13,361 nucleotides of DNA from Ignavibacteriaceae bacterium (lineage in GTDB: Bacteria; Bacteroidota; Ignavibacteria; Ignavibacteriales; Ignavibacteriaceae): the NCBI GenBank assembly GCA_026193755.1, contig JAPHUI010000157.1, positions 1 through 13,361 of the forward strand, given 5' to 3'. Made by a program: the position numbers and the translations under genes. Positions 1-8,009 of this stretch are shown here, piece by piece; the first letter of the stretch is position 1, and every line of letters begins with the position of its first letter. The notes under the pieces are model-generated. The model had not been told where the DNA came from and did no database searches. It saw nothing but the letters and a program-made list of their open reading frames with translations.

Positions 1-255
1 CAAATCTCCCTCGGGACTTATACCGAGTGCATAGCTGGTAGAAAATGGATAATTTCCTTTAAAGCTTGCATTGGATGAATCGAAATTAATTACAGTTAAT
101 GGTTCATCTGCAGTTGGAATTCCTGTTCTCATCATCTTTATGAACTCAGTTTTATTTATGTCTTTATCCAGGATTTCTCCTGCACGTGGTAAACGGCTTT
201 GTGCATTCAGACAGGTTGCTGTTAAGAAAGTGAAAAGAAGTAAATAATTTTTCAT
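1..255 (-). CDS. Secreted protein of unknown function (N-terminal part, cut by window edge)
   Basis: The reading frame stays open for 85 codons from an ATG at 255 to the left edge, so only the N-terminus is visible. An AAGGGAG Shine-Dalgarno sequence (267-261) sits 5 bases before the start. Residues 1-18 form a typical signal peptide: Met-Lys, a hydrophobic Leu/Phe core, then Leu-Asn-Ala before Gln19, a plausible signal peptidase I site. Cys15 does not sit in a good lipobox. The visible mature part (Arg-Leu-Pro-Arg-Ala-Gly..., later a Phe/Tyr/Gly/Ser-rich stretch) matches no family I recognise. It is probably exported to the periplasm, cell surface or outer membrane. It lies downstream of hydF on the same strand but 153 bases away with its own ribosome binding site, so a link to hydrogenase maturation is not implied. 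Confidence 0.75.
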   Translation of the reverse strand, partial: MKNYLLLFTFLTATCLNAQSRLPRAGEILDKDINKTEFIKMMRTGIPTADEPLTVINFDSSNASFKGNYPFSTSYALGISPEGDL

Positions 256-408
256 ATAAACTCCCTTGGTTTTATTAAGGAATAAAATTGAATTTAAGTA
301 AGAACAAATTTTTCTTTGTCAATTTAAATAGTATATAAAATGACACCATTAACTTAAATAAATTGCAAAAGAGTTTTTACTATGGGAGCCGCTAAATTGT
401 TATCAGTA

Positions 409-1638
409 TTAAACAACTAATCCAACCTTCTCCCACTCAGCCATAGCTTCGTTAAAAGGAAGAAGTACTCTCGGGACAGCACCGTGCATATAAGAAATAA
501 GCACACCGTAATTAACTATTGGTATGTCAAGTAATCTTGCCTGCTTGATTCTAACCTGCATCGCTTTTCTTGTAAGCATGCATCCGCCGCAATGAACTAT
601 AAGTTTATACTCGGAAAGGTTATCCGGAAAGTCATACCCGTGTGTTATGTCAATTTGCAGATTTTTTTTAGTGTGGAGTCTTAACCATCGTGGGATTTTT
701 ACTGTTCCTATATCATCTTCTTGCGCATGATGAGTGCAGGCTTCTGAAATTAAAACCTTGTCGCCGTTATTTAATTCTTCTACTCTTTTCAAACCTTTAA
801 CAAATTCGGGGAGATTTCCTTTGTGCCTTGCCATAAGAATAGAAAAAGTTGTCAACTTAACATTTTCAGGAACATCGGCAGCAACACGCATAATTGCCTG
901 GCTGTCTGTAATTACCAGATCCGGAAGATTCTTTAATAATGATAATGCGCTTCTTAATTCTTTATCCTTTACAACAACACAGATTGTATCTTCATCCAGT
1001 GCTTCCCTTATTGATAAAACCTGCGGTTTAATTAATCTTCCTTTGGGTGCACCGAGATCAATCGGCACAACCATTACAACCACATCCCCCTGACCAACTA
1101 AATCGCTAATCAGTGGCGGCTCATTACTATCAGGGAGTAAATGAATCAGTTTTTTCTTAAAGTTATTAACTCCTACATGCTCTTTACATGAAATTTCAAA
1201 GTATTTTATTTCAAGTGCTTCGAGCTCAGTTAAGAGATTGGGATTAATTCCGAATTCTATTTTATTAACAACTGCAAGAAACGGAACTTCAATTTTTTGT
1301 AAATAAGTGATTAACTCGGTTTCACTATTATCAAGCTGTTCACGCGCATCAAACACAGCTATTGCAAAATCAGCTTTTGAAATTGATTTGATAGTCTTGC
1401 TTATTCTTTTCGTCCCAAGTTCACCCTCGTCGTCAATACCTGCAGTATCAACCATAACAACAGGCCCATACGGAAACATCTCGACAGCTTTGCTCACAGG
1501 ATCGGTAGTTGTACCGGGTGTTTCGCTGACTATAGAAAGCTCCTGGTTCGTAAGACAATTAATCAGCGATGATTTACCAACGTTTCTTTTCCCAACGATA
1601 GCTATGTGGGTTCGCTCTGCACTGGCAGTTTTATTCAA
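409..1638 (-). CDS. hydF: [FeFe]-hydrogenase H-cluster maturation GTPase HydF
   Basis: HydF is the scaffold and carrier that assembles the 2Fe subcluster of the H-cluster and delivers it to apo-hydrogenase. The 409-residue length is normal. The N-terminal GTPase domain shows a P-loop at 16-23 (GKRNVGKS), the switch region PGTTTDP at 41-47, DTAG at 64-67, NKIE at 125-128 and a G5-like SCK at 150-152. The C-terminal domain carries the [4Fe-4S] ligand pattern: Cys301-Thr-His303 and, 45 residues later, His349-Cys350-Gly-Gly-Cys353. The start is TTG at 1638: no other start codon precedes the P-loop, and a GGGG purine-rich site (1650-1647) lies 8 bases upstream. The TTG overlaps the TGA stop of the upstream aspartase-like gene (TTGA), indicating translational coupling. 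Identification is firm; the TTG start is very likely. Confidence 0.96.
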   Translation of the reverse strand: MNKTASAERTHIAIVGKRNVGKSSLINCLTNQELSIVSETPGTTTDPVSKAVEMFPYGPVVMVDTAGIDDEGELGTKRISKTIKSISKADFAIAVFDAREQLDNSETELITYLQKIEVPFLAVVNKIEFGINPNLLTELEALEIKYFEISCKEHVGVNNFKKKLIHLLPDSNEPPLISDLVGQGDVVVMVVPIDLGAPKGRLIKPQVLSIREALDEDTICVVVKDKELRSALSLLKNLPDLVITDSQAIMRVAADVPENVKLTTFSILMARHKGNLPEFVKGLKRVEELNNGDKVLISEACTHHAQEDDIGTVKIPRWLRLHTKKNLQIDITHGYDFPDNLSEYKLIVHCGGCMLTRKAMQVRIKQARLLDIPIVNYGVLISYMHGAVPRVLLPFNEAMAEWEKVGLVV

Positions 1639-3056
1639 TTTTCAATCCCCATACTACTTGAAATCAATTCATTAATTTCCTTCTGAGATAAAAGATTATT
1701 TCTTTTAATCACTTCAACAAAAGCTTCATTTTTCTCAGTCGCTTCCTTAACAAGCTCTGCAATTTTATCATATCCAAATTCATTAATCAGCAATGCAGCA
1801 ATTGCAGACGACCTGACTAAATTTTCCCGGCATCGTTTCTCATTGGCTTTTATTCCAACTATACATTTCTCTGCAAGAGAAGTTAAAGAATCACTCAGCA
1901 TCTTCATTGATTTGAGAAACAGATGTGCAAGCAACGGAGAGAATGCATTCAATTCAAGGTTTCCGGCTGATGCAACATTTGAAATAACAACGTCGTGTCC
2001 TTTCACTAATTCACAAATTTGAATCACGCTTTCCGGTATTACAGGATTTACCTTGCCGGGCATAATGCTTGAACCAGCCTGCATCGGTTGCAAAATAATT
2101 TCTCCGATTCCACCCTGCGGTCCGCTGGAAAGCAAACGTAAATCATTACAAATTTTAATTACTGAACAGGCACCTGCCTTAACCAAACCGTGCACTTCAA
2201 CAAATACATCAAGATTTTGAGTTGTATCAATCAAGTCTTCAGCTTTTGCAATAGGCAGTCCCGTTATTTTTTTCAGCTCGTTATTTACACTTAGAACATA
2301 TTTTCTATCAGCGCTTATTGAATTTCCGATAGCGGTTCCTCCAAGATTTACAGAACGCAGTCTCTCTTCTGCATTATATAACCGCCATCTGTCTCTCGCG
2401 ATAGCCTGGGCATAAGCACCAAACTCCTGACCGAGTGAAATCGGCACAGCATCCTGAAGCTGAGTTCTTCCCAGCTTTATAATTCCGCCATACTCTTTTT
2501 CTTTTTCCTGTAATCTTCCTTGAAGAAGAGCGAAACTTTCTGTCAGCTTTCTAAGCAGAATTATTGAAGCGATCTTTAAAGCTGTTATGTAAGTATCATT
2601 TGTAGATTGAGAAAGATTAACATCATCAATCGGATGAATAAAATCATAATCACCAAAATTGCTGCCTGCTAATTCTAACGCTTTGTTTGCAATCACTTCA
2701 TTTATATTCAAATTAAGAGAAGTGCCTGCACCGCCTTGGTAAGGATCAACAATTATTTTTTCATAAATTGAAAGAGATTTCCCCTCTATTGTGTGTTCTG
2801 TTTCTTCAAGCAAATCTTCAATTGCTCTTGTAATTAATTTTGATTTTTCATTCGACATCAATTCCAATTTAGCATTAGTTGTTACCGCTGCTAGCTTAAC
2901 TTGCAAATACGCTTTAATAAACCAGGGACTGATTCTTTCTTCAGAATCAGGAAAATTAATTTGCGAACGTAATGAATGAATCCCGTAGTAAGCATTCGAG
3001 GGAACTTCCAACTTTCCGATTGAATCTTTTTCTATTCTTTTTTCCCCATCCATCAT
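1635..3056 (-). CDS. aspA: Aspartate ammonia-lyase-like enzyme (aspartase/fumarase superfamily)
   Basis: The family converts L-aspartate to fumarate plus ammonia in the cytoplasm. The 473-residue protein resembles aspartase along its whole length: an N-terminal VPSNAYYGIHSLR segment, a YQGGAGTSLNLN region, the QSTND motif, GRTQLQDAVP, ICNDLRLLSSGP, and the catalytic loop signature GSSIMPGKVNP at 328-338, in which a serine is the general base in characterised members. One conserved segment, usually His-Pro-Asn-Asp, reads His-Pro-Ile-Asp here. It is the first gene of a minus-strand operon with hydF, its TGA overlapping the hydF TTG, and it diverges from hydG-hydE. That context suggests a role in H-cluster maturation, perhaps supplying ammonia for the azadithiolate bridge; this is inference. 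Adjacent ATG codons at 3056 and 3053 are both possible starts, with no clear Shine-Dalgarno sequence. General housekeeping aspartase, or a related lyase with another substrate, remains possible. Confidence 0.88.
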   Translation of the reverse strand: MMDGEKRIEKDSIGKLEVPSNAYYGIHSLRSQINFPDSEERISPWFIKAYLQVKLAAVTTNAKLELMSNEKSKLITRAIEDLLEETEHTIEGKSLSIYEKIIVDPYQGGAGTSLNLNINEVIANKALELAGSNFGDYDFIHPIDDVNLSQSTNDTYITALKIASIILLRKLTESFALLQGRLQEKEKEYGGIIKLGRTQLQDAVPISLGQEFGAYAQAIARDRWRLYNAEERLRSVNLGGTAIGNSISADRKYVLSVNNELKKITGLPIAKAEDLIDTTQNLDVFVEVHGLVKAGACSVIKICNDLRLLSSGPQGGIGEIILQPMQAGSSIMPGKVNPVIPESVIQICELVKGHDVVISNVASAGNLELNAFSPLLAHLFLKSMKMLSDSLTSLAEKCIVGIKANEKRCRENLVRSSAIAALLINEFGYDKIAELVKEATEKNEAFVEVIKRNNLLSQKEINELISSSMGIEN

Positions 3057-3307
3057 AATCGCTAAAAGTCAAAAAGTGTTCCATCAGAAGTACTATAAAA
3101 GAAGAAAATTATTGGGACTTAAATGATGTTAAAGCATATTTCCATGAAGTAAGGTATCATTAATAAAAAAACATTTCTCTGTTTTAAGAATCCTCAGCTT
3201 ACAAACAGGTAATAGAAAACCCTTTTGCTTTATGCCGATGGTATGTTAATTGAATTCTTCTATTGAACGAAAGTAATTGCTAAATAGCAATAGTAAGGAC
3301 GCATAAC
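3057..3307. promoter_or_regulatory. Divergent regulatory region between the aspA-like/hydF and hydG/hydE operons
   Basis: This 251-bp AT-rich gap separates two operons read outwards, so it must hold both promoters unless transcription enters from elsewhere. I see no strong promoter consensus in either direction. On the minus strand a TATAGT hexamer lies about 40 bases before the aspA-like start, without a convincing -35 box. On the plus strand, weak TTGCTT (3225-3230) and TAATTG (3247-3252) elements are 16 bases apart. A perfect palindrome lies close to hydG (separate entry). No open reading frame or RNA gene was recognised. Confidence 0.5.
3276..3291 (+). promoter_or_regulatory. Perfect palindrome before hydG, FNR/CRP-like operator candidate
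   Basis: ATTGCTA-AA-TAGCAAT is a perfect 7-base inverted repeat with a 2-base centre. Read as TTGCT-N4-AGCAA it has the same half-site spacing as the FNR/CRP-type consensus TTGAT-N4-ATCAA and differs at one base per half-site. It ends 3 bases before the hydG Shine-Dalgarno sequence (AAGGA, 3295-3299). A regulator bound here would more naturally block than activate transcription, or the repeat could form a small hairpin in the hydG leader. The function is inferred. Confidence 0.35.
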
Positions 3308-4699
3308 ATGGAATTTATAAATGAAGATTATATTAATTACCTTCTTGAGAGCGAAGAACTTTTAGACGAGAACTATCAAAAGGATTTAATACAAAAAGGT
3401 TCGGAAGCAAAAGGTCTTAATTTAAAAGAGGCTGCCGCATTATTAAATATAAACTCGCCGGAAATACTCGAAGAACTTCATCACACAGCGAAGAAAGTCA
3501 AAGAAAAAATTTACGGCAACAGGCTTGTGTTGTTTGCCCCTCTTTACATTACAAATGTTTGCGTCAATAACTGTCTATATTGTGCCTTCAGAAAAGATAA
3601 TAAAGAACTTAAGCGAAGAACTTTAACGATTGATGAGATAGAGGAAGAAGCAAGATTTCTTGTATTAACCGGACAAAAAAGAATACTTCTCGTTGCCGGG
3701 GAACACCCTAAAAAAGCAAGTATGGATTTTATTGGCGGAGCAATAGATAGAATTTACAACATTAACCTGAGCGGAAACAATATAAGAAGGTTAAATGTAA
3801 ACACGGCTCCACTAACTTTAGAAGATTTTAAATTGCTGAAAAGTTTTGGAATTGGAACCTATCAATGCTTTATGGAAACATATCACTACCAGACATACAA
3901 AGTGATGCATCCGGAAGGACCGAAGCGTGATTATGCCTGGAGATTGTATGCAATGGATCGCGCTCTTCAGGCGGGAATTGATGATGTTGGTATTGGTTCA
4001 TTATTTGGATTAACGGATTACAAATTTGAAACTCTCGGATTGCTTAATCATGCATTCGATCTTGATTACAAGTATGGTGTTGGTCCGCATACAATTTCAA
4101 TCCCAAGACTCGAACCGGCATTGAATGCACCTGCTGCACTTAATCCTCCGTACGCTGTTGATGATGTTTCGTTTAAAAAATTAGTCGCAGTTATTAGATT
4201 AGCAGTCCCATACACCGGAATGATATTATCTACGAGGGAAAGAGCAGAACTAAGAAGAGAATTATTTGAAGTCGGTATATCTCAGATAAGTGCAGGTAGC
4301 AGAACAGCTCCCGGTGCTTATAAAGAATCTCAGGAAAGTATTGATGAACACAATCTTGAACAGTTTCAGCTTGGAGATCATCGCACACTGGATGAGGTTG
4401 TTAAAGATATAACATCACTCGGTTATATGCCTAGCTTCTGTACCGCCTGTTACCGTTCTCAAAGAACGGGAGACAGATTTATGGAACTTGCAAAATCCGG
4501 AAACATTGGTAAAATTTGTGTGCCGAATGCAATGGCAACATTCAGAGAATATCTGAATGATTTTGCAAGCGACGATACCAAATTAATCGGAAATGACTTT
4601 CTTCAATCAGAACTCAAAAAAATCGAAGGTGTTACCAGAATGAAAACTAAAACAATGATTGAAAGAGTAAATGAAGGTGAAAGAGATATTTATCTTTGA
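3308..4699 (+). CDS. hydG: [FeFe]-hydrogenase maturation radical SAM tyrosine lyase HydG
   Basis: HydG cleaves tyrosine to p-cresol and dehydroglycine, and from the latter makes the CO and cyanide that become the Fe(CO)(CN) synthon for the H-cluster. The 463-residue length is typical. The radical SAM cluster motif CX3CX2C is Cys85, Cys89, Cys92 (CVNNCLYC). The C-terminal auxiliary-cluster motif CX2CX22C that marks HydG is Cys378, Cys381, Cys404. This second motif separates it from ThiH, its close relative in thiamine synthesis. The ATG at 3308 has an AAGGA ribosome binding site 8 bases upstream. It is the first gene of a plus-strand operon with hydE, which follows after 6 bases, and it diverges from the aspA-like/hydF operon. 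Confidence 0.97.
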   Translation: MEFINEDYINYLLESEELLDENYQKDLIQKGSEAKGLNLKEAAALLNINSPEILEELHHTAKKVKEKIYGNRLVLFAPLYITNVCVNNCLYCAFRKDNKELKRRTLTIDEIEEEARFLVLTGQKRILLVAGEHPKKASMDFIGGAIDRIYNINLSGNNIRRLNVNTAPLTLEDFKLLKSFGIGTYQCFMETYHYQTYKVMHPEGPKRDYAWRLYAMDRALQAGIDDVGIGSLFGLTDYKFETLGLLNHAFDLDYKYGVGPHTISIPRLEPALNAPAALNPPYAVDDVSFKKLVAVIRLAVPYTGMILSTRERAELRRELFEVGISQISAGSRTAPGAYKESQESIDEHNLEQFQLGDHRTLDEVVKDITSLGYMPSFCTACYRSQRTGDRFMELAKSGNIGKICVPNAMATFREYLNDFASDDTKLIGNDFLQSELKKIEGVTRMKTKTMIERVNEGERDIYL

Positions 4700-4705
4700 T
4701 TGAAA

Positions 4706-5740
4706 ATGGAACTTGATCAGATTTTAAATAAAGAAGAACTAACAAAAGACGAAATCGTTTTTCTTTTGTCATTAGAGAAAGAAAACGAAATCGAAAAGTT
4801 GTACCTCTGTGCAGACAAAATAAGAAAAAAATATTTTGGTAATGAGGTCCATTTAAGAGGTATAGTTGAATTTTCAAATTATTGTGAACAGGATTGTCTT
4901 TATTGCGGGCTTCGGAAATCCAATAAAAATCTTCAACGCTACAGGATGACGAAAGATGAAATTATCTCAACTGCCGAAAAGATAACTCAAGCGGGGATTA
5001 AAACTGTAGTCCTGCAATCCGGCGAAGATCACTTTTATTCAAGTTCTCTGGTTACGGATATTATCCTGACAATTAAAAAAAAGTTTGAGTCCGCAATAAC
5101 ATTAAGTATAGGTGAAAGAGGAAGAGACGAATACGAGGAATGGAAAAATGCCGGTGCCGATCGTTATCTTTTAAAACATGAAACTGCAAATGATGAATTA
5201 TATTCTACTTATCATCAACATGAAAAGTTAAAATCAAGGCTGGCTCATATCAAATGTCTAAAAAAAATCGGTTTCCAGACAGGCAGTGGAAATATTATTG
5301 GTCTGCCCGGACAAAATATTGAAGATATTACCGATGATATTCTTCTCTGCAAAGAAATGGAATGCGACATGTGTTCCTTCAGCCCGTTTATTCCGTCGCA
5401 AGATTCACCACTCAGGGAAGTGCCTTCAGCTAATACCGACCTTACACTAAAAACAATTGCAGTTGCACGGATTGTATTAAAAAATGTTCACATACCTTCA
5501 ACTACTGCGCTATTAACCTTAATAGGAAATGGTGCAGAAGTCGGTTTAAAAATTGGCGCAAATGTTATAATGCCAAACTTTACTCCAATACCGTATCGGG
5601 ACAACTATCAAATCTATAAAGACAAAAAAACTTATGACCCAATAGAATTTTTGAACGAGTTAAAAGTAATGCTCGATAAAATTGACAGGAAGGTTGGTGA
5701 GGGAAAAGGTCACTCCCTTAAATTAATGCTCAATCAATAA
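4706..5740 (+). CDS. hydE: [FeFe]-hydrogenase maturation radical SAM protein HydE
   Basis: HydE is a radical SAM enzyme that acts after HydG, processing the iron-cysteine-CO-CN synthon on the way to the dinuclear precursor loaded on HydF. From the ATG at 4706 the protein has 344 residues, the usual size. The CX3CX2C motif is Cys60, Cys64, Cys67 (CEQDCLYC). Other radical SAM barrel features are visible, such as the GERGRDEYEEWKNAGADRY stretch and SGNIIGLPGQ. No cysteines occur in the last 70 or so residues, so the non-essential second cluster seen in some HydE proteins is probably missing. A TTG at 4700, directly after the hydG stop, would add two residues. No good Shine-Dalgarno sequence precedes either start, so translation is probably coupled to hydG. 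Its end overlaps the convergent transporter gene by 7 bases. BioB and PylB are related families, but the neighbours decide for HydE. Confidence 0.95.
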   Translation: MELDQILNKEELTKDEIVFLLSLEKENEIEKLYLCADKIRKKYFGNEVHLRGIVEFSNYCEQDCLYCGLRKSNKNLQRYRMTKDEIISTAEKITQAGIKTVVLQSGEDHFYSSSLVTDIILTIKKKFESAITLSIGERGRDEYEEWKNAGADRYLLKHETANDELYSTYHQHEKLKSRLAHIKCLKKIGFQTGSGNIIGLPGQNIEDITDDILLCKEMECDMCSFSPFIPSQDSPLREVPSANTDLTLKTIAVARIVLKNVHIPSTTALLTLIGNGAEVGLKIGANVIMPNFTPIPYRDNYQIYKDKKTYDPIEFLNELKVMLDKIDRKVGEGKGHSLKLMLNQ

Positions 5741-7821
5741 GCTTCTCTAAATTTTTTCTTTAATTCACTCATACCTTTTGGATCGCCAATAATCGTTAAT
5801 CGATCTCCTTCTTCTAAAACCGTATTACCCTTTGGAATAAGTGTCTGGCCGGTTCTTCTTAAAATGGCAACGAGGCATCCTTCAGGAAATTTTATATCTT
5901 TAAGCGCTTTCCCTATCAATTCTTTACTAGAAGTTTCCCTTTCAATCAGAAGTGATAAGCTGCGGTCTTCATGAATCAGAGCTTCTTTAAGTTCCTGATC
6001 GTCTTTAGCATTAATCCATTCATCAGCAAATCCTTCTTCTTCAACTCGTCCCGCAATCTGTGCTAAAATTCTTAAATGCTGAGTAGGATCTTTTTCAGGA
6101 CTGACGAGAAAAAAAATAGCATTAACTTCTGTCTCATCTTCAGTATCAGAATCTTTTAAAGGATCTTTATATTTAATGTGAATACCTTTCATGCCTCTCA
6201 CGACTACTATCTCTGCTTGCTGTAAACCTTCTAAACGTAAATGAGGAAGTGCAATTCCGTGTGTTACTGGGGTAGCACCCATTCTTGTACCATTTAAAAA
6301 CTGATTCTCTATTTCTGATGGAGTAAAAGAAACGAATTGTGAAATCCATTCAGATGCTTTCTTTGCAACATTTTCAAAATTTTCCAGTTCATCATAATCC
6401 ATGACATGGCTGCGGGTAACTATTTCATCAAACGGATCTGTTTCACGCAAACCCTTTTCTTTCAGGATTCCCCTCATTTCAGTTTCCAGTCCACTAAATC
6501 TTGAACGACCGAGGCGTTCAAACAAGTGATAGATGGCACCAGACCTCACCACTTTCCTTCTTGCATAATACCAATACCATAACGCTCCAACAGCAATTAA
6601 TCCAACGCTAAATAACAGTGGCAAAATTCCCATCTGATAAATCAAAATAAAGGGAAGAAAGATACCGAGTAAATGCAACCACGGATACAACGGAGACTTA
6701 AATCCCGGGTCGTATGCTTCTATTTTGCTTTCCCTTATAATTATAACAGCAAGACAGATGAAAGAAAAAACCAGGAGTTGAAATGCGCTGGCCAGTTTAG
6801 CTATCCCTGTAGGATCTAAAAAAGCAATCAGCAAAATAATGCTAACGACGGTTGTAATAATTGAAATAAAAGGGGTTCCCCAATGAGTAAGCTTCTGAAA
6901 AAATCTGGGAAGTAAATGATCTCTGCTTAGTGCTAAAGGATACCTGGATGCAGCTAATGTACCTCCATTCGCCACAGAAATGAAAGCTGTAATAGCTGCA
7001 ATTGAAAGAATAAGAACACCAATTTCTCCAAACAGAACTTCACCAGCAGCAGCGACAGGAGTTAAGTTTCCCATCAAATCTTTAATTGGCAAAACACCAA
7101 TCATTACTCCTGTGCCGAGTGCGTAAACTAAAACAGCCGTACCAATTGCTAAAAACAATCCAAGTGGAAGATTACGTTCAGGTCTTTTTACTTCTTCCGA
7201 GAGACTTGCAATATTAGTAATACCTATATAACTGATGTACACCAACCCGGCTGCCGAAAGAATGGAGTTCCACCCTGAACCTAAAAAATTCTTAAAGTGT
7301 TCAAAATTTACCTGAGGCACACCTCCAATTATAAAGAATAAAAGAAATGCTAAAAGAAAGGTCACAAGTAGTATCTGAAGATGGCCACTCTTTTTAGCAC
7401 CGAACAGACTAAATAGCCCTAAAATCAAAGCAATCACAATAGCAAAAGGAATAATTCCAATGTTTGGAAAAAACAGATGCACATATGCACCCATGCCAAT
7501 CAACGCAAAAGCTACCTTTAGTACTAATGCCAGCCAGGTGCCAATTCCACCAATAGTTCCAATCATAGGTCCCATAGTTCTGTCGAGAAAATAATAGACA
7601 CCACCAGCCCTTGGCATCGCAGTAGCTAATTCAATAACGCTGAGCATTGCTGGTATTAAAGGAATCACTGCTATTAGATATGCTAAAGGAAGAGCAGCTC
7701 CCGCTTCAATTGAGGCTAATCCAGGTAACAGGAAAAACCCAGCGCTTAAAGTTGTTCCTGTAGCAATAGCATAAACATGAAAAAGAGATAATTCTTTCTT
7801 AAGTTTTTTCTTATCTGCCAT
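5734..7821 (-). CDS. APC-type amino-acid/cation permease fused to PTS EIIA-like and TrkA_C (RCK_C) domains
   Basis: The 695-residue membrane protein has three parts. Residues about 10-430 are an APC-superfamily transporter of roughly 12 membrane segments, beginning with a GTTLSAGFF segment that matches the substrate-binding break in helix 1 and followed by an SVIELATAMPRAGGVY stretch typical of APC permeases. Residues about 445-600 resemble PTS EIIA of the nitrogen/fructose type, with His527 in GIALPH at the phosphorylated-histidine position. Residues about 620-690 form a TrkA_C/RCK_C domain (PKGNTVLEEGDRLTIIGDP), a small-ligand-binding regulatory domain of K+ and other transporters. Both soluble domains should face the cytoplasm and control transport. 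The substrate cannot be read from sequence; amino acids, K+ or other cations are possible. It is a monocistronic minus-strand gene whose end overlaps hydE by 7 bases; no Shine-Dalgarno sequence precedes the ATG. Confidence 0.88.
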   Translation of the reverse strand: MADKKKLKKELSLFHVYAIATGTTLSAGFFLLPGLASIEAGAALPLAYLIAVIPLIPAMLSVIELATAMPRAGGVYYFLDRTMGPMIGTIGGIGTWLALVLKVAFALIGMGAYVHLFFPNIGIIPFAIVIALILGLFSLFGAKKSGHLQILLVTFLLAFLLFFIIGGVPQVNFEHFKNFLGSGWNSILSAAGLVYISYIGITNIASLSEEVKRPERNLPLGLFLAIGTAVLVYALGTGVMIGVLPIKDLMGNLTPVAAAGEVLFGEIGVLILSIAAITAFISVANGGTLAASRYPLALSRDHLLPRFFQKLTHWGTPFISIITTVVSIILLIAFLDPTGIAKLASAFQLLVFSFICLAVIIIRESKIEAYDPGFKSPLYPWLHLLGIFLPFILIYQMGILPLLFSVGLIAVGALWYWYYARRKVVRSGAIYHLFERLGRSRFSGLETEMRGILKEKGLRETDPFDEIVTRSHVMDYDELENFENVAKKASEWISQFVSFTPSEIENQFLNGTRMGATPVTHGIALPHLRLEGLQQAEIVVVRGMKGIHIKYKDPLKDSDTEDETEVNAIFFLVSPEKDPTQHLRILAQIAGRVEEEGFADEWINAKDDQELKEALIHEDRSLSLLIERETSSKELIGKALKDIKFPEGCLVAILRRTGQTLIPKGNTVLEEGDRLTIIGDPKGMSELKKKFREAY

Positions 7822-7871
7822 ATCTTAAAAGTAAATAAAAAAAGTAATTAAATAAAAAATAACTAATTCAA

Positions 7872-7948
7872 AAAGTGCCTTATTTATCGATAAAGACACT
7901 TTAAAAATAATGGTTTCCGACTATTAAACTTATTTATTCGATAAGTTT
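7872..7948. repeat. Pair of near-identical inverted-repeat sites in the divergent transporter/rlpA region
   Basis: CTTATTTATCGATAA (7879-7893) and CTTATTTATTCGATAA (7929-7944) are the same sequence apart from one inserted T and start exactly 50 bases apart, about five helical turns. The first contains a 12-base perfect palindrome, TTTATCGATAAA (7883-7894), flanked by inverted arms AAAGTG (7872-7877) and CACTTT (7897-7902). The second lies in a perfect 8-base inverted repeat, AAACTTAT (7926-7933) and ATAAGTTT (7941-7948). Two dyads at this spacing between divergent genes suggest operators for a dimeric regulator; which one is unknown. Confidence 0.45.
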
Positions 7949-8009
7949 GTGATCTTACATATAGATACTTCGTCTAAAGATTTATATAGGATAGTGGCTT
8001 TCCACATTT

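Noticed and set aside
291-322. TTGACA (322-317) with downstream TAAATT as a promoter for the left-edge gene
   Set aside because: The distance between the hexamers is 20 bases, outside the usual 16-18, and the -10 is poor; no better element was found, so no promoter is called.
397-416. TTGTT...AACAA inverted repeat at the end of hydF as a terminator
   Set aside because: The stem has only 5 A/T-rich pairs and no T tract follows on the minus strand.
734-1675. Plus-strand open frames opposite hydF
   Set aside because: They are antisense shadows of hydF, whose protein has complete GTPase and cluster-binding motifs.
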